Of a stretch of 64,000 nt of DNA, positions 46,032 to 55,426 are shown in pieces. How positions within the stretch are numbered: the first letter of the stretch is position 1; the number at the start of each line of letters is the position of its first letter. The DNA lies in NCBI GenBank assembly GCA_958439205.1, contig OY288189.1, forward strand, positions 3,797,001-3,861,000, in the 5' to 3' direction. Source of the stretch: an uncultured Allorhizobium sp. Its GTDB lineage: Bacteria > Pseudomonadota > Alphaproteobacteria > Rhizobiales > Rhizobiaceae. Under the pieces are notes generated by a model, which searched no databases, was not told where the DNA came from, and saw only the letters and a list, made by a program, of their open reading frames with translations. Position numbers and translations under genes: made by a program.

Positions 46032-46523
46032 CTATTTGCGCTTGGCCTGCAGGACGGCTGTGCCGAGACGCTCGACGGCGCGGCGGAGATTCTCGTTCTC
46101 GATTCCGTCCATCATCGCTTCCAGCCGCTTTGCCTTTTCGCCTTCGAGTTTCCTGATCTTCGGCCTGACACTCGCGTTCGAAACCGGTTTCTGGACGATG
46201 CGGACCTGGCCGATGGCGGGATAGCCGAAGAAGCCATTGATGCGAGCGATCAGCTCGCCCTGGGCATGGGAGAGGAAAAGCGCGCGGGCACCCTCGCAGG
46301 CAATCGTCAACACGCCGGGGCGGTGGCCGCCATCCTCGGGCAGGTCCGAGCGGCGCGGCCAGGCGATCTTTTCCGGCCGGGTGCAATCGGCAAAGTTTTC
46401 GCCAACAATGTCTTCCCAGGAGCCGAGCAGCGCCGTGTTGATTCCCGCACGGCGCACCAGCACGGGATCGACGATCCCGTTGGCGATGTCGGCAATCTGG
46501 TTTGCGCCCTTGAAGGTGGCCAT
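46032..46523 (-). CDS. DUF721 (DciA-like) protein
   Basis: 163 residues from ATG 46523. The DUF721 core is visible: LLGSWEDIVGENFADCTRPEKI, then GVLTIACEGARALFLSHAQGELIARIN. Related proteins (DciA) help load the replicative helicase; in rhizobia the gene sits between mutY (divergent) and dsbA. The C-terminal tail is Lys/Arg/Glu-rich. The divergent mutY start is 82 bases away, so they share a control region. Confidence 0.82.
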   Translation of the reverse strand: MATFKGANQIADIANGIVDPVLVRRAGINTALLGSWEDIVGENFADCTRPEKIAWPRRSDLPEDGGHRPGVLTIACEGARALFLSHAQGELIARINGFFGYPAIGQVRIVQKPVSNASVRPKIRKLEGEKAKRLEAMMDGIENENLRRAVERLGTAVLQAKRK

Positions 46524-46605
46524 TGCGTCTGGGGATCCTTCACATCGGCCCTTGAACGGGCGACTGCTTTGGCCAGATATAGGCCATCTCGCCCTCTTTT
46601 CGCAA

Positions 46606-47712
46606 ATGACCGATTTGACGCTCCCCAGCAAAGCCCTGACACGACCGACGGCGCCCGCACTGCTTGCCTGGTATGACCGGCATCACCGCGAGTTGCCCTG
46701 GCGCATTTCGCCCTCAGCGGCGAAGCGCGGCGTGACGCCGGATCCCTATTACATCTGGATGTCCGAGGTGATGCTGCAGCAGACGACGGTTGCAGCAGTG
46801 AAGGCCTATTTCGCCAAGTTCATTGCCCGCTGGCCGACGGTCACGGATCTGGCCGATGCACCGAACGAAGATGTCATGGCCGCCTGGGCTGGGCTCGGCT
46901 ACTACGCCCGCGCCCGTAACCTGAAGAAATGTGCCGAGGCCGTGGCCTTTGAGCATGGCGGTGTCTTTCCCGATACTGAAGAAGGCCTGCGCGCGCTTCC
47001 CGGCATTGGCGACTATACGTCTGCCGCGGTTGCGGCGATTGCCTTCAACCGGCCATCCGCTGTCATGGACGGGAATGTCGAGCGGGTGATCTCGCGGCTC
47101 TTTGCCATCGAGGCGCCGCTTCCGGGATCCAAGCCGCAGATGAAGGCGAAGGTGGCGGAACTCACGCCGACCGACCGGCCGGGGGACTTTGCCCAGGCGA
47201 TGATGGATCTAGGGGCTACGATCTGCACCCCGAAGCGGCCGGCCTGCGCGCTCTGTCCGTTCAACGATGCCTGTCTGGCGCTGGCCACAGATGAGCCTGA
47301 GCGTTTCCCGGTCAAGGCCGCCAAGAAGGCGAAGCAGGTGCGGCTTGGAGCTGCCTTCATCGCTGTTGATCGCGAGGGGCGGCTTCTGCTGCGCAAGCGG
47401 GTGGAAAGCGGCCTGCTGGGTGGCATGACCGAGGTGCCGACGACCGAGTGGACTTCGCGGCAGGACGGGGAGACCGGGACAGACGCAGCCCCCTTCCCGG
47501 CCAACTGGCAGGCAGCGGGCAGCATCTCCCATGTCTTCACGCATTTCGAGCTCAGGCTCTCGATCTTTCGCGTCGGGCCGATCGACCGTCCATCTGGTAA
47601 TCACGGTTTCTGGGTGCCGGTCACCGAACTTGATGGGGAAGCGCTGCCCACTGTCATGAAGAAGGCAATTGCAGCCGCTATTCCAACCGCCTTTCCAACA
47701 GCCAAGGGCTAA
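46606..47712 (+). CDS. mutY: Adenine DNA glycosylase MutY
   Basis: 368 residues from ATG 46606. Catalytic N-terminal domain with LPWR, SEVMLQQTTV, the helix-hairpin-helix LPGIGDYTSAAVAAIAF and the 4Fe-4S cluster Cys residues in CTPKRPACALCPFNDAC. The C-terminal NUDIX-like domain (about 240-360, LLLRKRVESGLLGGM) recognises 8-oxoguanine. It removes A paired with 8-oxoG to prevent G:C to T:A changes. The HAD gene follows by three bases, so they are probably co-transcribed. Confidence 0.95.
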   Translation: MTDLTLPSKALTRPTAPALLAWYDRHHRELPWRISPSAAKRGVTPDPYYIWMSEVMLQQTTVAAVKAYFAKFIARWPTVTDLADAPNEDVMAAWAGLGYYARARNLKKCAEAVAFEHGGVFPDTEEGLRALPGIGDYTSAAVAAIAFNRPSAVMDGNVERVISRLFAIEAPLPGSKPQMKAKVAELTPTDRPGDFAQAMMDLGATICTPKRPACALCPFNDACLALATDEPERFPVKAAKKAKQVRLGAAFIAVDREGRLLLRKRVESGLLGGMTEVPTTEWTSRQDGETGTDAAPFPANWQAAGSISHVFTHFELRLSIFRVGPIDRPSGNHGFWVPVTELDGEALPTVMKKAIAAAIPTAFPTAKG

Positions 47713-47715
47713 GAC

Positions 47716-48327
47716 ATGACCGAAATCCGCCATATCGTCTTCGACATCGGCAAGGTGCTCATCCATTACGATCCGAACCTGCCCTTTTCACGGATCATCC
47801 CGGACGCCGACGAGCGGGCGGACTTCTTCGCGCGTGTCTGCACCCATGACTGGAACATCGAGCAGGATCGCGGCCGCAGCTGGGCCGATGCCGAGGCGCT
47901 GCTGATCGACCAGTTTCCGGAACGGGAAGAGCATATCCGCGCCTTCCGTAAATACTGGGCCGAGATGGTGCCTCACGCCTATGACGACAGTGTCGCCATC
48001 ATGACCGGCCTCATCGATGCCGGTCGCGACGTGACCATGCTCACCAACTTCGCCGCCGATACCTTCACCGAGGCGCGGAAGATGTATCCGTTCCTCAACC
48101 TGCCGCGCGGCGTCACGGTTTCGGGCGAGGTCGGGCTCATCAAGCCTGACGTGGCGATCTATGAGCGGCATGTCGCGGATTTCGGCCTGTCGCCAGAGCA
48201 TTCCGTCTTCATCGATGACAGTCTGCCCAACGTCGAAGGCGCGCGCGCTGCCGGCTGGCATGCGGTGCATTTTACCGGTGCGGAAAAGCTGAAGGCGGAT
48301 CTGCAGGGGCTGGGTATCAGCGTTTAA
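47716..48327 (+). CDS. HAD-superfamily hydrolase (subfamily IA)
   Basis: 203 residues. Motif I is VFDIGKVLI, where the second Asp of the usual DxDxT is replaced by Gly, a variation seen in the FDxGGVL group of HAD-IA proteins. Motif II is MLTNF, motif III around GLIKPD, and motif IV VFIDDSLPNVEGA. It resembles alpha-D-glucose-1-phosphate-phosphatase/YihX-type or haloacid-dehalogenase-like enzymes. Directly after mutY, as in other rhizobia. Confidence 0.85.
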   Translation: MTEIRHIVFDIGKVLIHYDPNLPFSRIIPDADERADFFARVCTHDWNIEQDRGRSWADAEALLIDQFPEREEHIRAFRKYWAEMVPHAYDDSVAIMTGLIDAGRDVTMLTNFAADTFTEARKMYPFLNLPRGVTVSGEVGLIKPDVAIYERHVADFGLSPEHSVFIDDSLPNVEGARAAGWHAVHFTGAEKLKADLQGLGISV

Positions 48328-48379
48328 TCGTCCACACGAAGGCGCATCGGGCGGCGGCTGAGGCGGCCGCTCCTGTGCT

Positions 48380-49381
48380 TCAGCCGGGTCGCTCGACCAG
48401 CTCTACGCGGCGATTCATGGCGCGGCCCGGCTCGGTCTGGTTGCTGGCGCGCGGTGCCAGCATGCCCATTCCCGCAGCGGCGAGGCGTTCTTTCGAGATG
48501 CCCGCCGACACCAGGGCTGCCATGACCGCTTGCGCCCGCTTTTGTGACAGCGAAAGGTTTGTCTCGGCATCCCCGATCCAATCGGTGTGGCCGACGATAT
48601 AAACCCTCAGCCCCGGGTTCGAGGTCAGGAGCTTTGTCATCTCGGCGATCGCCGGGGCGGCTTCCGGCGACAGGTTTGCCGTGCCGAAGTCGAAATAGAC
48701 ATTGTCGAGCGCGATATGCCCCTCGTCCGAGATGCCCTTGGCCATGGCTGCGGCATCGATCATGCGGGTTTCGAGTGCGGAAGACGTGACTAGATCCAGA
48801 TGGACAGCCGTGCGTTCTGATGCATTTTCCGCAAGTGGTGCTTTCTGGTTTTGTGCGACGTAGAGCGCTAGATGGCGCGTACCATCCGCCGAAACGGCTG
48901 CCATGTAATGCTCGCCATCCTTGATATAGAGCGCGAACTCCGAGGCAGTCCCCAGATTGCGCAGCCTCCGATTTGCCGGATAGATGACCACCTTGCCCAA
49001 GAGGGCATTGTTGCTGCCGCAGGCTCGGCCGGCACATTCGAACAGGGGCGAAAAACCGGCGCCTATCAATGACGTGCGATAGTTGAGAAAGACGTCGGCA
49101 GCACTTGCGCCTTCCGGCGTGACATAGAGGCGACGCTGCAACTGCCCCTCGACCGGCTTGAGCTCGGAGGGGGCCCTACCCTTCATCGGGCCGACGGGCA
49201 GATCAAAGCGCACAAAGCCGGCATCTTCCGCGCCGTAGAGGCAGGCACCTTCGTAGACGGCCATGTCCTCAAGCGGGGCAAAGCCATCCAAGGTCGGACA
49301 GGTTTCCGCAGACGCATTATGCGCCAATCCCAGAAGCGCGAACGCAAGAATGGCGAGGAATTTCCTGGAAAGCCGGACCAT
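48380..49381 (-). CDS. OmpA-family cell-envelope protein
   Basis: 333 residues from ATG 49381, preceded by AGAGGTG. Signal peptide (ILAFALLGLAHNASA), a periplasmic domain with four Cys residues (CPTLDG, GACLYG, ECAGRACG) that may form disulfides, then an OmpA-like peptidoglycan-binding domain (about 225-330: NVYFDFGTANLSPEA and GHTDWIGDAETNLSLSQKRA). It should tie the envelope to peptidoglycan. Convergent with the HAD gene. Confidence 0.87.
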   Translation of the reverse strand: MVRLSRKFLAILAFALLGLAHNASAETCPTLDGFAPLEDMAVYEGACLYGAEDAGFVRFDLPVGPMKGRAPSELKPVEGQLQRRLYVTPEGASAADVFLNYRTSLIGAGFSPLFECAGRACGSNNALLGKVVIYPANRRLRNLGTASEFALYIKDGEHYMAAVSADGTRHLALYVAQNQKAPLAENASERTAVHLDLVTSSALETRMIDAAAMAKGISDEGHIALDNVYFDFGTANLSPEAAPAIAEMTKLLTSNPGLRVYIVGHTDWIGDAETNLSLSQKRAQAVMAALVSAGISKERLAAAGMGMLAPRASNQTEPGRAMNRRVELVERPG

Positions 49382-49763
49382 GCTGCACCTCTGACCGGGC
49401 AATCCCCCAATGGCCTGCCGCCCGGCCGGATGGTGGCGTGTGCGCAACGCCTGATCAAGTGTTTCCTATCACTCGGCATGCGTTTCGGGCATGCAGAACA
49501 CGATCCAGGACAAAATGGGAAGATGGAGGGGGTCGGGAAACACCAGGCTCTGGGCGTAACGGCCTGAGAGCGAGGCGCTGGCGCGGGTGGAGTTGGCGGA
49601 CCCCTGCCCGCGCCAGATCGATCTCAAGAGATCGAATTCAGCCCAGATAGAAGCTTCGACTTGCACGAAGCTGATCACAAGTATGTGATGTTATTCTAAT
49701 ATTTTTATTGTGGCACTACACCGGCGCGCGGAGACGCGCCGGTTGCTCGCTGTGTGAAACTGC
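49382..49763. other. Structured, gene-free intergenic region
   Basis: 382 bases between OmpA and ccrM, with no coding ORF that I trust. Five successive hairpins are visible: 49578-49616 (stem CTGGCGCGGG), 49619-49634 (CGATCTC), 49652-49672 (AGCTTCG), 49674-49689 (ATCACA) followed by an AT/T-rich stretch, and 49720-49743 (ACCGGCGCG). The last may end ccrM transcription. The rest may be a small RNA or a long OmpA leader. Confidence 0.5.
49720..49743 (-). terminator. Possible terminator of ccrM
   Basis: Perfect 9-bp stem ACCGGCGCG/CGCGCCGGT with a six-base loop, 21 bases after the ccrM stop. There is no T-run directly after it on the minus strand, so it may act as a transcript-end stabiliser. 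Confidence 0.45.
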
Positions 49764-50897
<1,134 letters not shown>

Positions 50898-51048
50898 TTA
50901 CTCACTCTTACGCTGACGCAGCACGGGATGTGAGGCTTATGGTTACCGAACTTGGTTACTGAAGGGTGAAGAGGGGGTGAGATTTTGTGCGGGGGTGGGA
51001 ATGGGTGACGGCATTTTGCGGAGACGGAAACTGCAACACTCACGGCAG

Positions 51049-51261
51049 CTAGGTTAAGATCTGCAGTAAGATCGATGGATTGCTCAGCAACATACCTATG
51101 ATCAAGCCAGCCGCACCGAGGCCGATGGCGCCTGCAAGGCCGTGCGTCTGCAAACCTATGCAGGCTCCTACAGCGCAGGCAGTCAGCATGACCGTTGAGG
51201 TCCAGATGATGCCTAAAAAATTCAGCCAACGAGATTTTGAAGGCTCTGTCTGTTCAGTCAT
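51049..51261 (-). CDS. Small membrane protein, 70 residues
   Basis: Read from ATG 51261, the peptide has a charged start (MTEQTEPSKSRW) and two hydrophobic helices (WTSTVMLTACAVGACIGL and AGAIGLGAAGLIIGMLL) joined by a short turn. There is no strong ribosome site. It resembles no family that I know and could be a small hairpin membrane protein. AT content is slightly higher than in the neighbours. Confidence 0.45.
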   Translation of the reverse strand: MTEQTEPSKSRWLNFLGIIWTSTVMLTACAVGACIGLQTHGLAGAIGLGAAGLIIGMLLSNPSILLQILT

Positions 51262-51422
51262 CAGCTTTATCCAAGACCTCTCAAATTTCAAACTAGAGCA
51301 CACACACAGGTGCTGACACTGAAATCTACGGCCACCCGCCTCCATTGGCAGATACGAACTGGGTCCAAACTTGTCATCCCACACCGGGTATTATATGTTG
51401 GTACAATCAAGGAGGAGCGCAT

Positions 51423-51671
51423 ATGTCTCGCAATACGTCCGTGACGCTTGGTGACCATTTTACCAGTTTCATCAACGAGCAGGTGGAGACCGGACGTTAC
51501 GGCTCCGCGAGCGAGGTCATGCGGGCAGGACTTCGGCTGCTCGAAGAACACGAGGCCAAGGTCAAGGCGCTTCAGGATGCCTTGATTGAAGGCGAACAGT
51601 CCGGGGAGCCTCGACCCTTTGATTTTGAGGCCTTCAAGGCGCGCAAGCGAGCTGAGTTCAAAGGCAAATGA
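51423..51671 (+). CDS. parD: ParD-family antitoxin
   Basis: 82 residues with AAGGAGG upstream of the ATG. The N-terminal ribbon-helix-helix ([35 protein letters not shown]) binds operator DNA; the flexible tail ([15 protein letters not shown]) wraps the toxin. Its stop overlaps the parE start (ATGA). The operator is probably in the 50 bases upstream, around TATTATATG. Confidence 0.9.
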   Translation: MSRNTSVTLGDHFTSFINEQVETGRYGSASEVMRAGLRLLEEHEAKVKALQDALIEGEQSGEPRPFDFEAFKARKRAEFKGK

Positions 51672-51961
51672 AGGCGCTCGCGCTTTCGCCAGCCGCAGAA
51701 GCGGATATTGACCAGATCTGGGACTATACAGCCGAGATATGGGGCGCGGACCAAGCCGACGCCTATACGGATAAGATCCGCACAGCCTGTGTCCGGCTTG
51801 CCTCAGGCGTCTTACGAGGTCGCCCGGTGGATGTTCGTGCAGGCTATCTGAAACAGTCCATTGGATCGCATGTGATCTATTTTCGGGACAAGAAGGACAG
51901 AATTGAAGTCCTGCGTATCCTGCATCAGAAGCAGGATGTCAGCCGAAACCTGCTGAACTAA
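51668..51961 (+). CDS. parE: ParE-family toxin
   Basis: 97 residues of the RelE/ParE fold: [18 protein letters not shown] at the start and [20 protein letters not shown] near the end, followed by the QDVSRNLL tail. ParE toxins poison DNA gyrase. Co-translated with the antitoxin. Full length; no sign of decay. Confidence 0.9.
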   Translation: MKALALSPAAEADIDQIWDYTAEIWGADQADAYTDKIRTACVRLASGVLRGRPVDVRAGYLKQSIGSHVIYFRDKKDRIEVLRILHQKQDVSRNLLN

Positions 51962-51965
51962 GAAT

Positions 51966-52048
51966 TTCCCCCTCATCCCGGCGCAATAAGTTGCACCTGA
52001 ACGCTGCGCGCGACGCCTTCTCCCCGCCGGGGAGAAGAGGAACGCTAC
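51966..52048. repeat. Partial mosaic palindromic repeat
   Basis: Contains TTCCCCCTCATCCCGG and CCTTCTCCCCGCCGGGGAGAAG, sharing cores with the element at 33664-33900. Only one arm is complete, so it looks like a degraded copy. It separates parE from the convergent MmcQ-like gene. Confidence 0.65.
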
Positions 52049-52386
52049 CGCTCCGCATCCCAGGCCTTCACCACCGCCTTCTTCGCCTGCGCCCGCCACA
52101 CGCGGGTGAGGTTTTCCCGCGCCCATTCGATATCGAGCCGGTCCGGGCGGGCCAGCACCAGCCGATGGGGCCGGTGATGGTCGGTGGTGAAGAAGGTGTC
52201 CGGGTCCATCTCGATCAGGTGGTCGCGCTCCTCGAAGGGGACCTTGAAGACCGGGCAGTCGTGGATAGGGTTCCAGAAGAGCATAGCCTTGCCGTTGACC
52301 TTGAAGGACACGGCTCCCCAGGAGGTGGTTTCCTCCGTTGTCGGCAGAGCGAGGATGATCTGGCGGAGCGTCTCGAGGGTGATCAT
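52045..52386 (-). CDS. MmcQ/YjbR-family protein
   Basis: 113 residues. The CyaY-like fold pattern of MmcQ/YjbR is visible: LRQIILALPTTEETTSWGAVSFKVNGKAM at the start, then FEERDHLIEMDPDTFFTTDHH and the final VWRAQAKKAVVKAW. These are small putative DNA-binding proteins of unknown role. It lies downstream of DUF1284 with a 124-base gap and may be read separately. Confidence 0.82.
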   Translation of the reverse strand: MITLETLRQIILALPTTEETTSWGAVSFKVNGKAMLFWNPIHDCPVFKVPFEERDHLIEMDPDTFFTTDHHRPHRLVLARPDRLDIEWARENLTRVWRAQAKKAVVKAWDAER

Positions 52387-52510
52387 GGTGGGGCCTCCGG
52401 GCTGGAAGTCTGCCAGAGGTTGCGGGGCCTGTCATCTGCTGCTGAAACGCCCCTCCTCCGGCGCGCCGCGCCACCTTGTCCTTAGCTGCGGGGCGAAGCA
52501 GCCGCCGACC

Positions 52511-52933
52511 TCAGGGCGCGATGCGCACACCCAGATAGCCTCCATCCGCGACATGATCGCAAAGGCCGGACCATTCGCAGCCCGAACAGGCCGCGCGGAT
52601 CTCGCCGGTGGCGAAGGTCTTCCGGAGGCGGGCGATCAGGGCGGCTGATGGCGTGATGCGGGCACCCGGCGGAAGTGGGCTGCCGACGAGACGGGAGACG
52701 GCGTCTGCTGCTTCGCGATCTCGCTCGATGACACCAGCCCCGTGGCAATGGGCCTCGGGATCTGCGGTGAGCGGGCCGCAGATGTCGTCCGGCCCCGCCA
52801 CCAGCTCGATCTCCTCGCCGGCCGACAGCCTTGCGGCGATCGCCTCGTAATTCTCGACGAAGGCGGGAGAATAGCCCTTGCCGACATAGGTCAGCATGCA
52901 GAGCAGATGGTGGGCGCGGAGCCGGACGGTCAT
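52511..52933 (-). CDS. DUF1284 Cys-rich protein
   Basis: 140 residues. Opens with RLRAHHLLCMLTYVGKGYS, the DUF1284 signature, and carries Cys residues in DDICGPL, AHCHG, RAACSGCEWSGLCDH that could hold an iron-sulfur cluster. It follows bioY by 26 bases and is probably in the same operon, a pairing I associate with rhizobia. Function unknown; a link with biotin, whose synthase needs Fe-S clusters, is only a guess. Confidence 0.82.
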   Translation of the reverse strand: MTVRLRAHHLLCMLTYVGKGYSPAFVENYEAIAARLSAGEEIELVAGPDDICGPLTADPEAHCHGAGVIERDREAADAVSRLVGSPLPPGARITPSAALIARLRKTFATGEIRAACSGCEWSGLCDHVADGGYLGVRIAP

Positions 52934-52959
52934 GCTTGTTTCAGTCGGTTATCAAAAGC

Positions 52960-53550
52960 TCAGAGTTCGAGCGGCTGTGTGTTGTGGCGGGCAAGCGCCA
53001 TCAGCAGGGCGGCGGCGAGAGCCGATTTCAGCACGGCACCGAGGATGAAGGGTGTGACGCCGAGAGCCAAGCCCTTTTCGGCACCGATGAGATAGCCAAG
53101 CCAGGTGCCGCCGATCGCAAGGCACAGGATGTTGGCGGAGAAATGGGCGAGGAAGCTCTTGACCACATGGCTGCCCGTCCAGCCCTTGTTCGCGAGATAA
53201 CCGGCAAGCGCTGCGATGATCGGGAAGGCTGCGAGGTAACCGGCCGTCGGGCCGACAAAGGGGGCAAGACCGCCGCTGCCACCGGCCAGAACCGGCAGGC
53301 CCATCATAGCTTCTCCCAACCACGCCAGCACAGTCAGCGCGCCGAGGCGCCAGCCGTAGAGCACGCCGATCATGGTGATGGCGAGGGTTTGCAAGGTGAT
53401 CGGCACCGGGACCATGGGCACCGATATCTGTGAGGCGAGCGCCAGCACGCCTGTGCCGAAGAGGAGAAGCGCGGCCTGCATGGGAAGCGATCGGCCTGAA
53501 ATGCCGAGCGGATCGAAACCGCGTGCGGCGGGCGCGAGGATGGTGGTCAT
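52960..53550 (-). CDS. bioY: Biotin transporter substrate-binding protein BioY
   Basis: 196 residues with about six membrane helices. BioY landmarks are ISVPMVPVPITLQTLAITMIG near residues 43-63, then GPTAGYLAAF and the closing helix. It is the S component of an energy-coupling-factor biotin importer or works alone; bioM/bioN are not in this window. ATG 53550 has GGAGATTG upstream. The BioR box at 53564 lies 14 bases before the start. Confidence 0.93.
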   Translation of the reverse strand: MTTILAPAARGFDPLGISGRSLPMQAALLLFGTGVLALASQISVPMVPVPITLQTLAITMIGVLYGWRLGALTVLAWLGEAMMGLPVLAGGSGGLAPFVGPTAGYLAAFPIIAALAGYLANKGWTGSHVVKSFLAHFSANILCLAIGGTWLGYLIGAEKGLALGVTPFILGAVLKSALAAALLMALARHNTQPLEL

Positions 53551-53563
53551 GGGCAATCTCCAT

Positions 53564-53573
53564 TTTATAGATA
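53564..53573 (-). promoter_or_regulatory. BioR box 1, perfect palindrome
   Basis: TTATAGATAA matches the alphaproteobacterial BioR operator consensus (TTATMKATAA). Its position just before bioY means that bound BioR would block transcription. Confidence 0.85.
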
Positions 53574-53594
53574 ATTTGAAGTGACGGAGATCTT

Positions 53595-53604
53595 TTATCT
53601 ATGG
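53595..53604 (-). promoter_or_regulatory. BioR box 2, imperfect
   Basis: TTATCTATGG matches 8 of 10 consensus bases, 31 bases from box 1 (about three helix turns), so both could be bound on one face. Confidence 0.6.
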
Positions 53605-53710
53605 AATCAGGTGCTGCCAAGGTGGCCAGTCGCGGAATCTTGCGAGACGAACGGCGAAGAAGACGGAAAAAAGAGCAGGAGACCGACGCGCCTGAGGCTT
53701 GCCCTTCATT

Positions 53711-53720
53711 TTATCTATAT
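53711..53720 (-). promoter_or_regulatory. BioR-like box 3
   Basis: TTATCTATAT matches 9 of 10 bases, but it lies 116 bases upstream of box 2. It may be a far operator or chance in an AT-rich stretch. Confidence 0.4.
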
Positions 53721-53746
53721 TTTTGAGATCGACACCAAGGCGCAGC

Positions 53747-54078
53747 CCCTCACCCTGAGGTGCCTGCACCAGCAGGCCTCGAAGGGCGAGGCCACGGAGT
53801 TCCCCATCCGCCCTCGTCCTTCGAGGGGAGCATTCGCTCCCGCCTCAGGATGAGGGCTCATCAACCGACAGGGGCGCCACATCACGGGACGATGGCTGGC
53901 CAGCAGAGAGCGGTATCCTCTTGCCAGGATGAGGGTTGGTCAGTGGCTACGTCGCCCACACCCTCCCCTTGAGGGGGAGGGTCAGACCGAAGGTCCGGGG
54001 TGGGGTGATCGTGACGTTTGTAGGGATCACCCCACCCGCCGCTTTGCGGCGACCTCCCCCTCAAGGGGAGGTGGGAGT
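53747..54078. repeat. Two consecutive inverted-repeat elements between bioY and bioR
   Basis: First element: arms 53747-53791 and 53811-53856 (CCCTCA(C/T)CCTGAGG, CTCGAAGG). Second: arms 53958-54010 and 54025-54074 (CTCCCCTTGAGGGGGAGG and GGGTGGGGTGATC). They belong to different families. No gene is evident in the 528 bases between bioY and bioR beyond these and the BioR boxes. Confidence 0.75.
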
Positions 54079-54759
54079 TTAACCGACGATGGCAAAGCCT
54101 TCGGTCTCTGCGCGGCCCGGCGCCGGCATGGGGGCGCGGCCGATCCATTGGACGTGGCGCTCCAGGATGCGGGCGGCTTCAGCAGCATCGCCGGATTTCA
54201 GCGCTTCGAGGATAGCGCGGTGGTCGTGGTCGGTGCGGGCTTCCCAGGTGGCGCGCCAGGCGACGAAGAGGAAGCGGGCGGAGACGGCGTGCAGGTCGTC
54301 GATGACGGACAGTAGTCGCGGCATGCCGCAGGTGGAGACGATCAGGCGGTGGAAGCGGCGGTTGGCCTCTTCCCAGGTGCGAACATCCTTGGCGTTGTCG
54401 GCATCGGTGGCGGCCTGTTCTGCGGCAGCCAGCACCTCCGGCGTGAGGTTCGGAGCAGCGTGGCGCAGCGCCAGGACCTCCAGGGCGGCGCGCATCTCGG
54501 CGACTTCGCGCACCTGTTTCAGGTCGAAGCTCGCGACACGCACGCCGCGACGGGGAATGCTGACGACGAGGCCTTGCGCTTCCAGCCGGCGGAAAGCCTC
54601 ACGCACGGGCACATGGCTTGCGCCGAATTCCTCGGCGATATGGTCCTGCGCGAGACGCGAACCGGGCACGAGTTCGCCATGGATGATGCGCTCCGCCAGC
54701 GCGCGGCTGATGCGGCTCGCAATCGTATCCTCTGGAGAATCTTCGGGCTTTTTCGGCAT
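54079..54759 (-). CDS. bioR: GntR-family repressor, probably BioR
   Basis: 226 residues from ATG 54759 (AGGA upstream; ATG 54771 is four codons earlier). N-terminal winged helix (ALAERIIHGELVPGSRLAQD, HVPVREAFRRLEAQGLV) and a C-terminal FCD ligand domain (VREVAEMRAALEVLALRHAA ... RFHRLIVSTCG). Adjacency to bioY and three BioR-like boxes make it the likely BioR, the repressor of biotin synthesis and uptake in alphaproteobacteria. No box lies near its own start. Another FCD regulator is possible. Confidence 0.72.
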   Translation of the reverse strand: MPKKPEDSPEDTIASRISRALAERIIHGELVPGSRLAQDHIAEEFGASHVPVREAFRRLEAQGLVVSIPRRGVRVASFDLKQVREVAEMRAALEVLALRHAAPNLTPEVLAAAEQAATDADNAKDVRTWEEANRRFHRLIVSTCGMPRLLSVIDDLHAVSARFLFVAWRATWEARTDHDHRAILEALKSGDAAEAARILERHVQWIGRAPMPAPGRAETEGFAIVG

Positions 54760-54814
54760 GGGTTCCTGCATAGTCAGCGGCTGCCGGCTTGTCGAGGGAG
54801 TGGCGGAATGCGCG

Positions 54815-55132
54815 TCAGTCGAGCGCCCGCAAGATCGCCTGCCAATCCTGCCGACCGCCGAGAATGCGCAGGATGGTCACCTGCCCTTCGAGATCAAGAT
54901 AAACGATCAGATGGCTTCGAAAGGGATAGATCCGCGCTGGCGGCGTGAACTCGAGACGCTGGCGATGCAGCGCTGGAGACTGGGCTACTCGCTCGAAGGC
55001 CAGGACGAGTTCGTCGAGATAGTGATCAGCCCGGTCGGGGGACCACGTTTCAGCGCCATAGGCCCAGACGCTTTCCAGGTCGCGCAGGGCTTCAGGCGCG
55101 ATGGTGTAAGCGCCGCTATTAGCGGGCACCAT
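54815..55132 (-). CDS. ParE-family toxin (second module)
   Basis: 105 residues from ATG 55132, which overlaps the end of the antitoxin gene by 14 bases. ParE/RelE fold: YTIAPEALRDLESVWAYGAE, then FRSHLIVYLDLEGQVTILRIL and the GRQDW tail. Similar in design to the ParE at 51668 but clearly divergent in sequence, so they are not a recent duplicate. Confidence 0.88.
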   Translation of the reverse strand: MVPANSGAYTIAPEALRDLESVWAYGAETWSPDRADHYLDELVLAFERVAQSPALHRQRLEFTPPARIYPFRSHLIVYLDLEGQVTILRILGGRQDWQAILRALD

Positions 55133-55364
55133 GGCTCTCGCGCATCCGCCGCTTGAAGGCTTCGGGATCGAAAGTTTCCGGCGGACCGCTTTCGATCCCC
55201 TTGGTGATGGCAGCCTGAAGCTGATCAAAGGCTGCAAGGCGCTCCTGGTCCTTGCGAATGAGGTCGCGAATGTAGTCGCTGGCATTGCCGTAGCGACCGC
55301 TCTCGGCCTGACGCTCGACCCAGGCCTTCATCGGATCGGGAAGGGATACGTTCATCGTTGCCAT
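55119..55364 (-). CDS. ParD-family antitoxin (second module)
   Basis: 81 residues from ATG 55364, with GGAGG upstream. Ribbon-helix-helix start NVSLPDPMKAWVERQAESGRY and ASDYIRDLIRKDQERL, then the toxin-binding tail with PETFDPEAFKRRM, parallel to the [11 protein letters not shown] of the first ParD. It should bind and silence the toxin gene that overlaps it. Confidence 0.9.
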   Translation of the reverse strand: MATMNVSLPDPMKAWVERQAESGRYGNASDYIRDLIRKDQERLAAFDQLQAAITKGIESGPPETFDPEAFKRRMRESHGAR

Positions 55365-55426
55365 GGTCTGCCTCCAGTCATGCGACCAAGATGGCGGCAA
55401 TGGCAAAGTTTGTCAAAGCCTTCCCC

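Noticed and set aside
44618-46156. 512-codon ORF opposite the second SulP gene
   Set aside because: Shadow frame dominated by Gly, His, Asp and Arg; crosses the 5' end of the SulP gene and into the DUF721 gene without any family pattern.
53740-54078. Possible CRISPR array because of repeated motifs
   Set aside because: The units are inverted pairs of two different palindromes, not regularly spaced direct repeats, and no cas gene is near.
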